Notes under the pieces: model-generated
Database searches by the model: none
What the model saw: only the letters and a program-made list of their open reading frames with translations
Told to the model about the DNA's origin: nothing
Assembly: GCF_021568795.1 (NCBI RefSeq)
Contig: NZ_JAKGUE010000002.1
Span: forward strand, 62,001-126,000
Direction of reading: 5' to 3'
DNA length: 64,000 nt
Source: Dethiosulfovibrio faecalis
GTDB taxonomy: Bacteria; Synergistota; Synergistia; Synergistales; Dethiosulfovibrionaceae
Part shown: positions 18,166-27,975 of the stretch, in pieces
How positions within the stretch are numbered: the first letter of the stretch is position 1
Layout of the letters: every line of letters starts with the position of its first letter
Made by a program: the position numbers and the translations under genes

Positions 18166-18597
18166 ATGTTCGACATCAACAAGATAATGGAGTTCCTTCC
18201 CCATCGTTACCCCTTCCTTTTGGTCGACCGCATATTGGAGTCAGATCTCGAGCGGGTGGTAGGCCTCAAGAACGTGACAATAAACGAGCCCTTCTTCATG
18301 GGCCATTTCCCCGGGGAGCCGGTCATGCCCGGAGTTCTCATAATCGAGGCAATGGGACAGACCGGAGCGGTGGTTCTGCTTTCGAAGCCCGAGTTCGAGG
18401 GCAAGGTTATATACCTCACGTCGGTGGTCAAGGCCCGTTTCCGTCGTCCCGTAAGGCCCGGAGATCAGATGATAACCACCGCTACCCTGACACGTCTTAG
18501 AGGCAAGGTAGGCAAGGTGTCCACCGTGGCAAAGGTCGGAGACGACGTGGTCGCGGAGGCCGAGCTCGGATTCGTAGTGGACGACAGGCTGGAGTGA
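18166..18597 (+). CDS. fabZ: FabZ, 3-hydroxyacyl-ACP dehydratase
   Basis: The 143-residue hot-dog-fold enzyme contains the HRYPFLLVDR start motif. Catalytic H47 lies in MGHFPGEPVMPGV, with E61 in IIEAMGQ. It dehydrates 3-hydroxyacyl-ACP and so competes with LpxA and LpxD for the same substrate. ATG 18166 is preferred because GGAGG (18151-18155) is well spaced from it; a TTG at 18157 is in frame. Confidence 0.95.
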   Translation: MFDINKIMEFLPHRYPFLLVDRILESDLERVVGLKNVTINEPFFMGHFPGEPVMPGVLIIEAMGQTGAVVLLSKPEFEGKVIYLTSVVKARFRRPVRPGDQMITTATLTRLRGKVGKVSTVAKVGDDVVAEAELGFVVDDRLE

Positions 18598-18604
18598 TCC
18601 CATC

Positions 18605-19393
18605 GTGTCGGTCCATATACACGCTACAGCCATAGTCTCTCCGGAGGCCGAGATAGGGGAGAACGTAGTAATCGGCCCCTATTCCGTGATAGACGGGAAA
18701 GTCTCCATCGGTTCCGGAACGGTTCTGGGCGCTTTCGTCCGAGTCATGAACTTCGTGTCCATAGGGGCCGACTGCCGTATATGGGAGAACGCCGTCTTGG
18801 GTGGAGAACCTCAGGACCACGACTTCAAGGGAGAGGAATCCTGGGTGAGGATAGGAGACGGAGTCGTCCTTAGAGAGGCAGTTACGGTCAACAGGGCTTC
18901 CGGAGAGGGCAACGAGACCGTAGTAGGAGACAGGACAATGCTGATGGAGGGGGTCCACGTGGCACACAACGTCCGAGTTGGCAAGGATGTCACGGTAGCC
19001 AATAAATCGGGACTTTCCGGCTACTCCTCTCTTGGAGATGGAACCGTTATGAGCGGGCTCTCCGGGCTGCATCAGTTCGTGTCGGTAGGCAAATACTGCA
19101 TGGTGGGGGGAGCGTCCAAAGTAGTTAAGGACGTACCTCACTACGCCATGGTGGACGGCCATCCGGCCAAGGTTTACGGCCTGAACGTAGTCGGTCTTAG
19201 ACGGGCCGGCTTCACCTCTGAACAGAGGTTAGACATAAAAAGAGCCTACAGAACCCTCTACAGATCCGGGCTGACCACCAAGGAGGCCACCGCACTCTTG
19301 AGGGAACAGATGGGAGACGATCCTCTCATAGGCGATATGCTCGACTTTATCGATGCCGGTAAAAGAGGGCTATGCTCCTGGGCCCGGCGATGA
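18605..19393 (+). CDS. lpxA: LpxA, UDP-GlcNAc acyltransferase
   Basis: The 262-residue protein is a left-handed beta-helix of hexapeptides followed by a C-terminal helical domain. The catalytic His is H121 in GVHVAHNV, matching E. coli H125. It puts the first 3-hydroxyacyl chain on UDP-GlcNAc, starting lipid A. GTG start. It overlaps kdsC. Confidence 0.95.
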   Translation: MSVHIHATAIVSPEAEIGENVVIGPYSVIDGKVSIGSGTVLGAFVRVMNFVSIGADCRIWENAVLGGEPQDHDFKGEESWVRIGDGVVLREAVTVNRASGEGNETVVGDRTMLMEGVHVAHNVRVGKDVTVANKSGLSGYSSLGDGTVMSGLSGLHQFVSVGKYCMVGGASKVVKDVPHYAMVDGHPAKVYGLNVVGLRRAGFTSEQRLDIKRAYRTLYRSGLTTKEATALLREQMGDDPLIGDMLDFIDAGKRGLCSWARR

Positions 19394-19863
19394 AGAGGAT
19401 CGAGCTTCTAGCCATGGACGTAGACGGTACCTTGACCGACGGAGGCATCTATATATCCGCCGGTGGGGAGGAGACCAAGAGATACGACGTCAAGGACGGC
19501 ATGGCCATAGTCAACTTTATGAAAAGAGGCGGAACGGTGGCTCTTATCAGCGGCCGGTATTCCAAGGTCACCGAACTGAGAGCCTCTGAGCTCGGCGTTA
19601 ACTACGTTTACAACGGTTCGTCCGATAAGATCGGCGACCTCAAGGCACTGGCCGAATCCATGGGCATTACAGAAGACCAAGTGGCCTACGTAGGCGACGA
19701 CGTCAACGATATCGACTGTCTCGTCTGGTCCGGTATGGGAATCGTCGTAGCCGACGGAACCGCGAGGACAAAGGCCGTGGCCGACTGGATCACCTCGGCC
19801 CCGGGAGGCAGGGGAGCTATCCGAGAGGTCGTTGACCGCCTCGTAGCGGAGGGACTGCGTTGA
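19390..19863 (+). CDS. kdsC: KdsC, Kdo-8-phosphate phosphatase
   Basis: The 157-residue HAD phosphatase has nucleophile D10 and acid D12 in MDVDGTLTDGG, and the typical KdsC tail motif YVGDDVNDIDCL. It yields free Kdo from Kdo-8-phosphate. I start it at ATG 19390, giving an ATGA overlap with lpxA; an in-frame ATG at 19372 is the alternative. kdsA and kdsD lie further down the same operon. Confidence 0.92.
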   Translation: MKRIELLAMDVDGTLTDGGIYISAGGEETKRYDVKDGMAIVNFMKRGGTVALISGRYSKVTELRASELGVNYVYNGSSDKIGDLKALAESMGITEDQVAYVGDDVNDIDCLVWSGMGIVVADGTARTKAVADWITSAPGGRGAIREVVDRLVAEGLR

Positions 19864-20957
19864 GACCAAGGATACTGGACAGGTTCATCCTGAAAGAGCT
19901 GGGCAGTTCATTTCTGTTCGGAGTTTTGACCTTCACCGTGATACTGGTGGCAGGCGACCTGCTCTTCAAGATAGCCGATATGCTCATCGAAAAGGGCATA
20001 TCCCTGTCCACGGTGCTCAAGCTTTTCGTCTACAAGCTGCCCTCGGTGGTGGTACTGACCCTCCCGATGTCCTGTCTCCTGTCCACATTGCTCTCCTTCG
20101 GACGCCTGTCGTCCAACAGCGAGATAGTCGCCCTGAAGGCTTCGGGCATATCCTTTCAGAGGATAGCCCGACCGGTTCTGTGGGGAGCCGCCTTGGTCGC
20201 CATCTCCGCCTTCTTCATGAACGAGACGGTAGTCCCTATAGCCAACCGGGCCGCCGAGAACATCCTGTTGTACGACGTGGTAAAGCAGAAGCCAACCCTC
20301 CTGAGGGAGAGGATGTTCCTGAAGGACGAGAGCGGCGGCAAACTCAACAGGGTTATCTACGTGGGAAGGCTCAGGACGAGAAAGGGCTCGATGGAAAACG
20401 TTTTGGTTCAGGAGTTCGACGACGGACGGCTGAGCAGGATAACCACCGCCGACGAGGGAAACTGGAGCGATGGGGTGTGGTCCCTCTCGGACGGAAAAGC
20501 CTTTTCAGTGGATAAAGAGGGAAAGGTGGGCTTTCTCTTCGGTTTCAAGGAACAGAGGCTTCCTCTCGACCTAACCCCTACACAGGTGGCTCGTTCATCC
20601 CTGAAGCCCGATGAGATGAGTCTGTCCCAACTGAGGGAACACATAGAGATAATGAAGGCCCAAGGGGCAAATCTGGTCCCTCTTTGGGTGTCCTATCATC
20701 TCCACATAGCCATACCTTGGGCCAGCCTGGTGCTCGCACTCATCGGTGCTGCTCTGGGAGTCCGACCTCAAAGACGGGGGGGCATGGGAGTCGGCTTCGG
20801 ACTCAGCGTCCTGATAGTCTTCGCCTACTACGTGGTCATGTCCATGGGCCGGGCTCTTGGAGAGAGCGGACATATACCTCCTCTGGTCGCTGCCTGGTTG
20901 GCCAACGTCGTGTTTCTCGGTTTCGGAGGGCTGTTGACCTTGAGGGCCAATCGATGA
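19860..20957 (+). CDS. LptF/LptG-family LPS export permease
   Basis: The 365-residue membrane protein has the YjgP/YjgQ pattern: three N-terminal transmembrane segments, a beta-jellyroll periplasmic domain (~140-265) and three C-terminal segments. LptF and LptG pair with LptB to pull LPS from the inner membrane. Only one permease gene is here, so the partner is elsewhere or the protein forms a homodimer. The start is TTG 19860, supported by GGAGGG 6 nt upstream and coupled to the kdsC stop. Confidence 0.85.
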   Translation: MRPRILDRFILKELGSSFLFGVLTFTVILVAGDLLFKIADMLIEKGISLSTVLKLFVYKLPSVVVLTLPMSCLLSTLLSFGRLSSNSEIVALKASGISFQRIARPVLWGAALVAISAFFMNETVVPIANRAAENILLYDVVKQKPTLLRERMFLKDESGGKLNRVIYVGRLRTRKGSMENVLVQEFDDGRLSRITTADEGNWSDGVWSLSDGKAFSVDKEGKVGFLFGFKEQRLPLDLTPTQVARSSLKPDEMSLSQLREHIEIMKAQGANLVPLWVSYHLHIAIPWASLVLALIGAALGVRPQRRGGMGVGFGLSVLIVFAYYVVMSMGRALGESGHIPPLVAAWLANVVFLGFGGLLTLRANR

Positions 20958-21781
20958 GGGTTTCTTCGAAAAAAGGCAATCTGGCCCTTGTGGCCGGAGA
21001 TGGCGACCTGCCTCTGGTCATATTGAAAAACCTGGTCGCCTCCGGAGAGAGCCCGGTGGTCTATGCCATCCGGTCCGACTGGCAGGATATAGAGGCGTAT
21101 GGCGTGTCGGTGATACCGGTGAAGGATATCAACCTGGTAAAGATCTTCGGGAGCTTCCTTTTTCGTAGGATAAAGAGACTTCTTCTTGCAGGCTACGTCT
21201 CCAAGACCGTCATCTACGACGACTCCGCCGACAGAGAGATCAAGGGTATAGTCGCAGGTCTGGACGACAGAAACGACCACGCCCTTCTGGGGGCTGTCAT
21301 AGACCGTGTAGAGAAGCTGGGCATATCGGTGCTCGGCTACGACTCCATACTTCCCGACATGATAGCTTCAGAGGGACATATCGCCGGTCCGGAGCCTTCT
21401 CCCTCCGACCTGGCCGACGTGGACTACGGCAGAACCGTCCTAGGACGTCTGCTACCTCTGTCCTTCGGCCAGTCGCTGGTGGTCTGTCGAAGATCGGTGG
21501 TGGCGGTGGAGGCCATGGAGGGAACGGACGAAACGGTCAGAAGGGCCGGAGGGATATCCGGCGCCGGCGTTCTGGTCAAGGGAATGAGGGCCGATCAGGA
21601 CCGTAGATACGATATTCCGGTGGTGGGGAGGAAAACCCTTGAGTCCATGTCGGAATCCGGTCTATCCTGTCTGGCCGTCGAGGCGGGAAACGTCTTGATA
21701 ATGGACCGTGAAAAACTGTCCGAGGCGGCCTCCAGGTTGGGGATATCGGTGATAGGGGTGGCGTCGTGTCCATCTTCCTGA
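20954..21781 (+). CDS. lpxI: LpxI, UDP-2,3-diacylglucosamine pyrophosphatase
   Basis: The 275-residue protein matches the LpxI (DUF1009) family: an N-terminal domain starting GNLALVAGDGDLPL and a C-terminal domain with AMEGTDETVRRAG and KGMRADQDRRYDIP. It hydrolyses UDP-diacyl-GlcN to lipid X and replaces the non-homologous LpxH. ATG overlaps the previous stop (ATGA). It ends inside lpxB, its product-using partner. Confidence 0.93.
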   Translation: MRVSSKKGNLALVAGDGDLPLVILKNLVASGESPVVYAIRSDWQDIEAYGVSVIPVKDINLVKIFGSFLFRRIKRLLLAGYVSKTVIYDDSADREIKGIVAGLDDRNDHALLGAVIDRVEKLGISVLGYDSILPDMIASEGHIAGPEPSPSDLADVDYGRTVLGRLLPLSFGQSLVVCRRSVVAVEAMEGTDETVRRAGGISGAGVLVKGMRADQDRRYDIPVVGRKTLESMSESGLSCLAVEAGNVLIMDREKLSEAASRLGISVIGVASCPSS

Positions 21782-22854
21782 GCTGCGGGGAGATCTCGGG
21801 AGACATCCTGCTCTCCTCCCTGGCCGGAGCCCTGAGAAAATCGGGATACTCCCGTCCGCTTTGGGGCATGATAGGGGAGCAGGGGGCAGCGTCCGGGGTT
21901 GAGCCCCTATGGAAAAGCTCGGAGCTCCATATAATGGGCGTCTCCGAGGCATTGGCGGCTCTGCCCAGATTGTATAAACTGGCCGACCGTATTGTGGGGG
22001 AGATATGTCGCGTAAAACCCGAGGCGGTCGTCGTGGTGGACAGTCCCGACTTCCATATTCCCATGGTGAGGCGGCTTCGTAAAAGCGGTTATTCCGGACC
22101 GGTGATCTATCTGTCTCCCCCTACCGTGTGGGCCTGGAGGAAAAGACGAGTAATCCATCTGAGGGAGCTTTTCGACCTCAATCTGCCTCTTTTCGAATTC
22201 GAACACAGCCATCTGGTTCGCAACGGCGTCTCCTCCGCCTGGATAGGCCATCCTATGGTGGATACCTTCCCTCCCCCGATTCCCCCTTCGGAGCCGGACT
22301 CGGTTGCGTTGCTTCCCGGAAGCAGAGGTTCGGAGATCCGTCGGCTGATGCCGATTCTGGTGTCTCTGGCCAGGCGACTCGAAGACCTAGGGATGAAGCC
22401 CGTCTTCTCCCTGGCGCCGGGACTCTCCCGGTCCTCTAGAGATTCGGTCTTGGAGGAAATCGGGAAATTCGAGGTTTATCGGGGAGAGGCGAGAAATCTT
22501 CTCAGAAGATGCGGAATGGCCGCCGGAGCCAGCGGAACAGTGGCGGTCGAGGCTATGATGTCCGACAGGTTCATGGCCGTACTGTACCGGGCCGGAAGTC
22601 TGGAGTGGTTCATATACGACAACTTCATACACCTTCCCTTCGTGTCGATACCTAACGTCATGTCCCGTAAGGAGGTCTATCCCGAGCTGTTACAGGATAG
22701 GTGCGACAGTTCGGAGATACTCTCCTCTCTCGTATCATACCGTTCCGATCATAGAATACGCCGTCGGATCCATGGGGACTTGAAAAGGTGTCGTTCGATG
22801 ATGGGCTCGACAGGGGCGGCCGATTTCTGGGCAGAGAGGATATCGAGGCTGTGA
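21766..22854 (+). CDS. lpxB: LpxB, lipid A disaccharide synthase
   Basis: The 362-residue GT19 enzyme has the GEISGD start motif, the PPTVWAWRKRR block and the nucleotide-binding LLPGSRGSEIRRL segment. It joins lipid X to UDP-diacyl-GlcN. GTG start at 21766, overlapping lpxI by 16 nt. Two further LpxB-like domains occur downstream in the same operon, but this copy has the full canonical motifs. Confidence 0.93.
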   Translation: MSIFLSCGEISGDILLSSLAGALRKSGYSRPLWGMIGEQGAASGVEPLWKSSELHIMGVSEALAALPRLYKLADRIVGEICRVKPEAVVVVDSPDFHIPMVRRLRKSGYSGPVIYLSPPTVWAWRKRRVIHLRELFDLNLPLFEFEHSHLVRNGVSSAWIGHPMVDTFPPPIPPSEPDSVALLPGSRGSEIRRLMPILVSLARRLEDLGMKPVFSLAPGLSRSSRDSVLEEIGKFEVYRGEARNLLRRCGMAAGASGTVAVEAMMSDRFMAVLYRAGSLEWFIYDNFIHLPFVSIPNVMSRKEVYPELLQDRCDSSEILSSLVSYRSDHRIRRRIHGDLKRCRSMMGSTGAADFWAERISRL

Positions 22855-23948
22855 GATCCCCGATCGCCGTCTTTCTCGCCAACGGTCCCGGAGAGCTTTG
22901 GGGATGGTGCAGGCCCCTGGCCAGAGAGATGTCTCTGAGAGGGTGGAAGGTCCATCTTCATCTTCTGAGGTGTCCCTTTGCGACAGGCAGGGAGAGGGAC
23001 GTCGCTCTCTCTTTGGAGGGGGTCGACGTCGTCACTGGGCCGTCCGACCCTATGGGCTCCTTCGGGAAACTTTTCAAGGACCGATGCGACGTGGCGGTAC
23101 AGCTTGGAGGGGATCTGATGTTCGGCCGCGCCATGGCGGCCTTTCATAGGATCCCCTTGGCCTGTTATTCCTACGGTTACAAGAAGGGACTGGACAGATG
23201 CGACCTTAAGGCAACCGCCTTCGACGGGATGGCCCGCTCCATGGGGAAATCGGTGCAGGTGGTGGGAGACCTCGTCTCTGACGGTCTAAGAATGGACCCT
23301 GAGGTTCCCACTCCATGGCGCGAGGGGCGCGGAAAAAGAGTCCTCCTTTTCCCCGGAAGCCGGCCCTGGATAAGGGACGCCGCCAGGAACTATCTGTCCG
23401 AGATGGTGCCTTCTTTGATCGATAGAATGAACCTACAGGTGGCCTCCATGTTGTCTCCCTTCTCTCGTCCGGAGGAGGTCGAGAGCTGGAGGAACGCCGG
23501 CCTGAATCCCTTCATGGGGGCTACAGGAGCGGCCTTGGCCGATGCGGACCTGGCCGTGACCCAGCCCGGCACCAATACACTGGAGCTTCTCGATAGAACT
23601 GTTCCCTCTATAGTGGCCATTCCCTTCGATTTTTTGGGCTCGATTCCCCTCAGCGGGGTCAAAGGATGGTTTTTCTCTCTGCCAGGCGGAGCTTCTCTCA
23701 AGGAAAAAGTCCTTCGTCGCGCTGCCCGAAAGAGGGGCTTTGTCGCCTGGCCCAATCGTCTGGCGGAAGAGGAGATAATGCCCGAGTTGGTCGGGGACAT
23801 CTCTCCGGCCCAGTTGGCCGACGCCGTGACGAATATCTTGACCGACGAGGTCAAGCTGAGGAAACAGAGGGTCCTTCTGGAAAAACTGAGAGGCGAGGTG
23901 GAGTCGCCTTCCTCCGTCTTCTGCGATTTGATCGAAAGGTTGGTATAG
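22851..23948 (+). CDS. LpxB-related glycosyltransferase-like protein (second paralogue)
   Basis: The 365-residue protein shares the LpxB-type GT-B plan. It opens with a FLANGPGELWGW nucleotide-binding loop, has LLFPGSRPWIRDAARNYL in the middle, and carries TQPGTNTLELL with a following PFDFLG stretch in the sugar-nucleotide half. The GEISGD motif of true LpxB is replaced by GPGELWGW. The start is taken as GTG 22851, giving a GTGA overlap with lpxB; an earlier in-frame GTG at 22788 would overlap more. The substrate is unknown; a role in lipid A or core sugar transfer is inferred from context. Confidence 0.7.
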   Translation: MRSPIAVFLANGPGELWGWCRPLAREMSLRGWKVHLHLLRCPFATGRERDVALSLEGVDVVTGPSDPMGSFGKLFKDRCDVAVQLGGDLMFGRAMAAFHRIPLACYSYGYKKGLDRCDLKATAFDGMARSMGKSVQVVGDLVSDGLRMDPEVPTPWREGRGKRVLLFPGSRPWIRDAARNYLSEMVPSLIDRMNLQVASMLSPFSRPEEVESWRNAGLNPFMGATGAALADADLAVTQPGTNTLELLDRTVPSIVAIPFDFLGSIPLSGVKGWFFSLPGGASLKEKVLRRAARKRGFVAWPNRLAEEEIMPELVGDISPAQLADAVTNILTDEVKLRKQRVLLEKLRGEVESPSSVFCDLIERLV

Positions 23949-23953
23949 TCGAT

Positions 23954-25696
23954 ATGAAGCCGTCCCGTTCCATGGAGATCTACCTTAGAGTCCTCTCCTA
24001 CGCAAAACCCTACACCAAACGTATAGCGTCGGCTCTCTTCTGCATGTTCGTGGTCTCAGGATGTGCCGTCGTTCCCCCTTGGCTAATGAAAAACGTGGTG
24101 GACGACGTCCTTATAAGGAAAGATCTGTTCATGCTCAACGTGGTCGCTGTGACCCTGGTCGCTGTCTACGTGGTGAAGGGGGTGGCGTCCTACGGTCAGA
24201 AATACCTCATGACCTGGGTCGGCCAGAGGGTTGTGCTGGACCTTAGACTTCAGGCCTACAGGGCCTCTCAGTATATGTCCCTCAAGTACATAAACGGTCA
24301 TAGGGTGGGAGAGCTAATATCCCGGGTTACCAACGATGCCACGGTGTTACAGTCCACCGTTACCAACGCCGTGGTGGACCTGGTCGTTCAGGGAGTGACC
24401 ACCCTCGGCATGCTCGGTTTTTTGATATACATAAACTGGCGGCTTACCCTGGTGACCTTCGCAGTGCTTCCCCTCACGGTGTGGGTGATAGACAGGGCCT
24501 CTAAAAAGCTCAGAAAGGTGGGGCACGACATCCAGGAGAACCTGGCCGGTCTTTCCGCCCTGGCGGAGGAAGCCCTGTCGGCGATCCGCATAGTCCGGGC
24601 CTTCGCAACGGAGGATCAGGAACGTCTCCGCTTCGAACGACAGAACATGGCCAACTTCAAGGCCCTCATGAGAGGGACCCAGGTCAACGCTGTCTTGTCC
24701 GGTGCCGTAGAGGTCCTACTAATAACCGCCTTGGCCGCCATCTTCTGGCTGGGTGGCCGGTCCGTCGTGGACGGCGAGATGACCCCCGGCGACCTCATCG
24801 CCTTCTTGGGATATCTCGGTTTCATGGCCCATCCTGTGACGGTCCTTACGAGGGTTATAAGCCAGCTTCAGCACGGTCTGGCATCGGCCGAGAGGATTTT
24901 CGAGCTTCTGGACAACAGGGAAAGGGTGGAACAGCCAGAAAATCCCGTCGTCCTCAGCCCCGTCGAGGGGGCGGTGGATTTTAGAGACCTTTGGTTTCGC
25001 TACGACGACGAGTGGGTCCTTAAGGGCATCTCCCTTTCGGTGAAACCAGGAGAGACCGTCGCTGTGGTGGGATCCACCGGCTCAGGAAAGTCCACCATGG
25101 TGGACCTCATTCAGCGTTTCTACGATCCCGAGAAGGGCTCGGTGGAGATAGACGGACACGACGTCAAATCGCTGGACCTTACCTCCCTGCGTCGTCAGAT
25201 CGGAGTGGTTCCCCAGGATCCGATCCTCATGAAGGGAACCTTCCGTTACAACATCTCCTACGGCTACGACGACGCGACGGATGAGGAGATAGTGAAGGCC
25301 GCCGAGATAGCGGGTATATCGGAGTTCATAGAGTCCCTCCCATCGGGATACGATTCGGAGATCGGCGAGAGGGGAGTCACCCTGAGCGGAGGGCAGAGAC
25401 AGAGGGTAGCCATAGCCAGGGCCATAGTCAGGGATCCTAGGATACTCATAATGGACGAGGCCACATCCTCCCTCGACGCCCAGGTGGAACAGGCCATTCA
25501 GAAGGCTATGGACAGGGCAATGGAGGGTCGAACCTCTTTTGTAATAGCCCACAGACTCTCCACCATAAGGGGGGCCGACAGGATATTGTTCCTGAAGAAC
25601 GGGGTGATCGTGGAGGATGGAACCCATTCGGAACTCTCCAGCTCCGACGGACCCTACAGCAGGCTTTACGCCATACAGCACGGAGAGCGGCGGTGA
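23954..25696 (+). CDS. msbA: MsbA-type lipid A flippase (ABC exporter half-transporter)
   Basis: The 580-residue protein has six N-terminal transmembrane helices (~20-310) fused to an ATPase domain. The ATPase motifs are Walker A GSTGSGKST, signature LSGGQRQR, Walker B ILIMDEATSSLD and the H-loop AHRLST. It flips Kdo-lipid A across the inner membrane as a homodimer. Position between lipid A synthases and lpxK supports MsbA over a drug exporter. ATG 23954 lies 5 nt after the preceding stop. Confidence 0.9.
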   Translation: MKPSRSMEIYLRVLSYAKPYTKRIASALFCMFVVSGCAVVPPWLMKNVVDDVLIRKDLFMLNVVAVTLVAVYVVKGVASYGQKYLMTWVGQRVVLDLRLQAYRASQYMSLKYINGHRVGELISRVTNDATVLQSTVTNAVVDLVVQGVTTLGMLGFLIYINWRLTLVTFAVLPLTVWVIDRASKKLRKVGHDIQENLAGLSALAEEALSAIRIVRAFATEDQERLRFERQNMANFKALMRGTQVNAVLSGAVEVLLITALAAIFWLGGRSVVDGEMTPGDLIAFLGYLGFMAHPVTVLTRVISQLQHGLASAERIFELLDNRERVEQPENPVVLSPVEGAVDFRDLWFRYDDEWVLKGISLSVKPGETVAVVGSTGSGKSTMVDLIQRFYDPEKGSVEIDGHDVKSLDLTSLRRQIGVVPQDPILMKGTFRYNISYGYDDATDEEIVKAAEIAGISEFIESLPSGYDSEIGERGVTLSGGQRQRVAIARAIVRDPRILIMDEATSSLDAQVEQAIQKAMDRAMEGRTSFVIAHRLSTIRGADRILFLKNGVIVEDGTHSELSSSDGPYSRLYAIQHGERR

Positions 25697-27975
25697 TGGT
25701 GCTTTTCAAAAGCTATCTGGCACACGCCAAGGGAGAGAAGAAACTTTCTCCCTGGATGTGTCTGGCTCCGTTGGGTTGGCTGGCCTCTGTCTTCGTCAGG
25801 TCGAGAAACTGGGCCTTCGATAGAGGGATATATTCCTCTAAAGAACCGCCTCTTCCGGTTATAAGCGTGGGCAACGTGACCCTCGGAGGGACGAATAAAA
25901 CTCCCTTCGTCGAGATGATAACCAGAGGACTTTCTAAAAGAGGTCTCAGACCCGGGATAGTCAGTCGAGGATATGGTGGGAGCACCGAGGGCCCCCACGT
26001 CTTCAGAGGGGGCAAGGCCGATAGAAACCGGGTAGGGGACGAGCCCCTTCTGCTGTCCAACAGGCTTCCTGAGATCTTCGTGGCTGTGTCCAGGGATCGA
26101 TTCGGAGACATCAGGGCCCTGGGCAAAAGAGGGGTTCAGATCGTGGTGGCAGACGACGGTTTCCAGCACAGAAAGCTGGGGCGGGATCTGGACATCGTTC
26201 TGGTCGACGCAGCCTGTCCTTTCGGCAACGGCAGGCTGGTCCCGGGAGGCGTCCTCAGGGAACCGGTCGAAAGCCTGAGACGGGCCCACATAGTGGTAAT
26301 AACAAAGGTGGACCAGGGATCTCCCGAGGCGGTTCAAAGGCTTTACGACCGGCTGTGTCGAGTGGTCCCTAGACGAAAGATTTTCAGATCCTCTCTGAGG
26401 ATAGAACGCTGGTGTCTCTGGAACGGCTCTGGGTTCGAGGAGGTACAAAAACCGTCGGGGAGGTCCATGGTCGCCTTCTCCGCCATAGGCAACCCCGGGA
26501 GCTTCCTCTCCACCCTGTCGGGGCAGGAAGTGGATGTTCTCGATGAAGTCCGTTTCAAGGACCATCACAGATATACCTCGGAGGATCTGAAGAGGATCGA
26601 AAAGATCTATAGGTCGTCTGGTGCCTTCGGGGTGGCCTGTACGGAAAAGGACGTCTACAACCTACCCAGGGGATGGAAGCCCCCCTTTCCCCTTATGGTC
26701 CCCTTTCTGGAGACCGAGGTGGAGGACGAAGACCGTTTCTGGATGGCCGTGACCGACGGACTCAGGCCTAAGGTAGTGGTGGCCTCCAACGGATACGGCG
26801 AGGACGCCATGGGCTCCCTTCTGGCCCGAAAGGTAAGGGAAGCGTTTCCTGTGGCGGAGGTCACAGGTTTCCCCCTGGTAGGAAGGGGAGAGCAATATCT
26901 GCAAAGGGGAATAAAGGTCGGTTCGTCTCCTTCGGTGACCCCGACGGGAGGAGTCATAAAATACCGTATCGCGGATCTGATTGCCGACGTCCGCTCCGGA
27001 CTGTTCGGTCATATCCGAAGACAGCTGGAGGCATGGAGGAAGAGGAGCGGTTGCATTCGCACCCCCCTGTGTGTCGGTGACGTTTATCTGTTGCTTCATA
27101 CCCTGTGGGGACAGGGGCAGTCTCCCCTTTTGATAGCCACGGCCAAGACCAACTACCTTCACGGTCATTGGATGGCGGAGAGGGCTCTACTTAGAGGACG
27201 GGCCAGGACCGTATGGACCAGAGACGAGGAGACCGCCGAGGATCTTTCGAAAGCCGGCGTGTCCGCTCGTTTCCAGGGCAATCCAATAATGGACCTTATA
27301 GGGGATAATGAAGAGGGCGACTTCTCCTGGCCCTCCGAGGGGGATCGAGTCCTTATCCTCCCGGGAAGCCGTAACAGGGCCTACGAGGACGTTCGATTGC
27401 TTTTGGAGTCGGTGGTTATAATGGCGACTCGGAGGAACTGCCGTTTCGTGGCGGTTCTGGCTCCGACCCTGGATCTTCGTAAAATGGCTCGGGGATGTCC
27501 TGGGTGGACCCTGGACGGACGGATTTTGAAGGGACCGAACTCGGTGGAGGTCCACATTCATCGAGGACCTGTGGCGGAGGTCGCCGTAGGAGCTCATGTC
27601 CTGCTTGGGCTGGGAGGAACGGCCAATCAGGTCTGTGCCGGGTTGGGAGTTCCGGTCGTCTCCATACTGGAAAAGGGAAAGTTGGTTCAGCAAAAACTGC
27701 TAGGAGAGGCCGAATGGCTCGTGTCGGCGGATCCGGAGAGATTGGCTGAGGCCGTACTCCTGGTCCTATCGGACGAAACTTTGGCCCGCACCATGGCGGA
27801 GGCGGGGAGGAGAAGACTTGGAGCCCCCGGTGCCCTGGACAGCGTCGTTCGCTACTGTTCCCGAGTGTTGGGCTGGTCCGTCCGTTGCGAGGTTTACTCC
27901 AGATTAAAGGAATCCCTGGAGAATCGAGGAGAGGAGAGATCCCATGGTTACCGAGATAGAGATCGGCAAAGTTAG
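25696..27975 (+). CDS. lpxK: LpxK lipid A 4'-kinase fused to an LpxB-like glycosyltransferase domain
   Basis: The 759-residue fusion is about twice normal LpxK length. Residues 1-~355 are LpxK: a P-loop near 57-70, the SRGYGG motif, [12 protein letters not shown] and a VVITKVD block. Residues ~357-740 form an LpxB-like GT-B module ([12 protein letters not shown], then [11 protein letters not shown] and [14 protein letters not shown]). The P-loop reads GGTNKTP, with Asn67 where most LpxK have Gly before the Lys. The kinase phosphorylates the lipid A disaccharide at 4'; the second domain's role is unknown. TGATG coupling to msbA; the end overlaps kdsA by 32 nt. Confidence 0.88.
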   Translation: MVLFKSYLAHAKGEKKLSPWMCLAPLGWLASVFVRSRNWAFDRGIYSSKEPPLPVISVGNVTLGGTNKTPFVEMITRGLSKRGLRPGIVSRGYGGSTEGPHVFRGGKADRNRVGDEPLLLSNRLPEIFVAVSRDRFGDIRALGKRGVQIVVADDGFQHRKLGRDLDIVLVDAACPFGNGRLVPGGVLREPVESLRRAHIVVITKVDQGSPEAVQRLYDRLCRVVPRRKIFRSSLRIERWCLWNGSGFEEVQKPSGRSMVAFSAIGNPGSFLSTLSGQEVDVLDEVRFKDHHRYTSEDLKRIEKIYRSSGAFGVACTEKDVYNLPRGWKPPFPLMVPFLETEVEDEDRFWMAVTDGLRPKVVVASNGYGEDAMGSLLARKVREAFPVAEVTGFPLVGRGEQYLQRGIKVGSSPSVTPTGGVIKYRIADLIADVRSGLFGHIRRQLEAWRKRSGCIRTPLCVGDVYLLLHTLWGQGQSPLLIATAKTNYLHGHWMAERALLRGRARTVWTRDEETAEDLSKAGVSARFQGNPIMDLIGDNEEGDFSWPSEGDRVLILPGSRNRAYEDVRLLLESVVIMATRRNCRFVAVLAPTLDLRKMARGCPGWTLDGRILKGPNSVEVHIHRGPVAEVAVGAHVLLGLGGTANQVCAGLGVPVVSILEKGKLVQQKLLGEAEWLVSADPERLAEAVLLVLSDETLARTMAEAGRRRLGAPGALDSVVRYCSRVLGWSVRCEVYSRLKESLENRGEERSHGYRDRDRQS

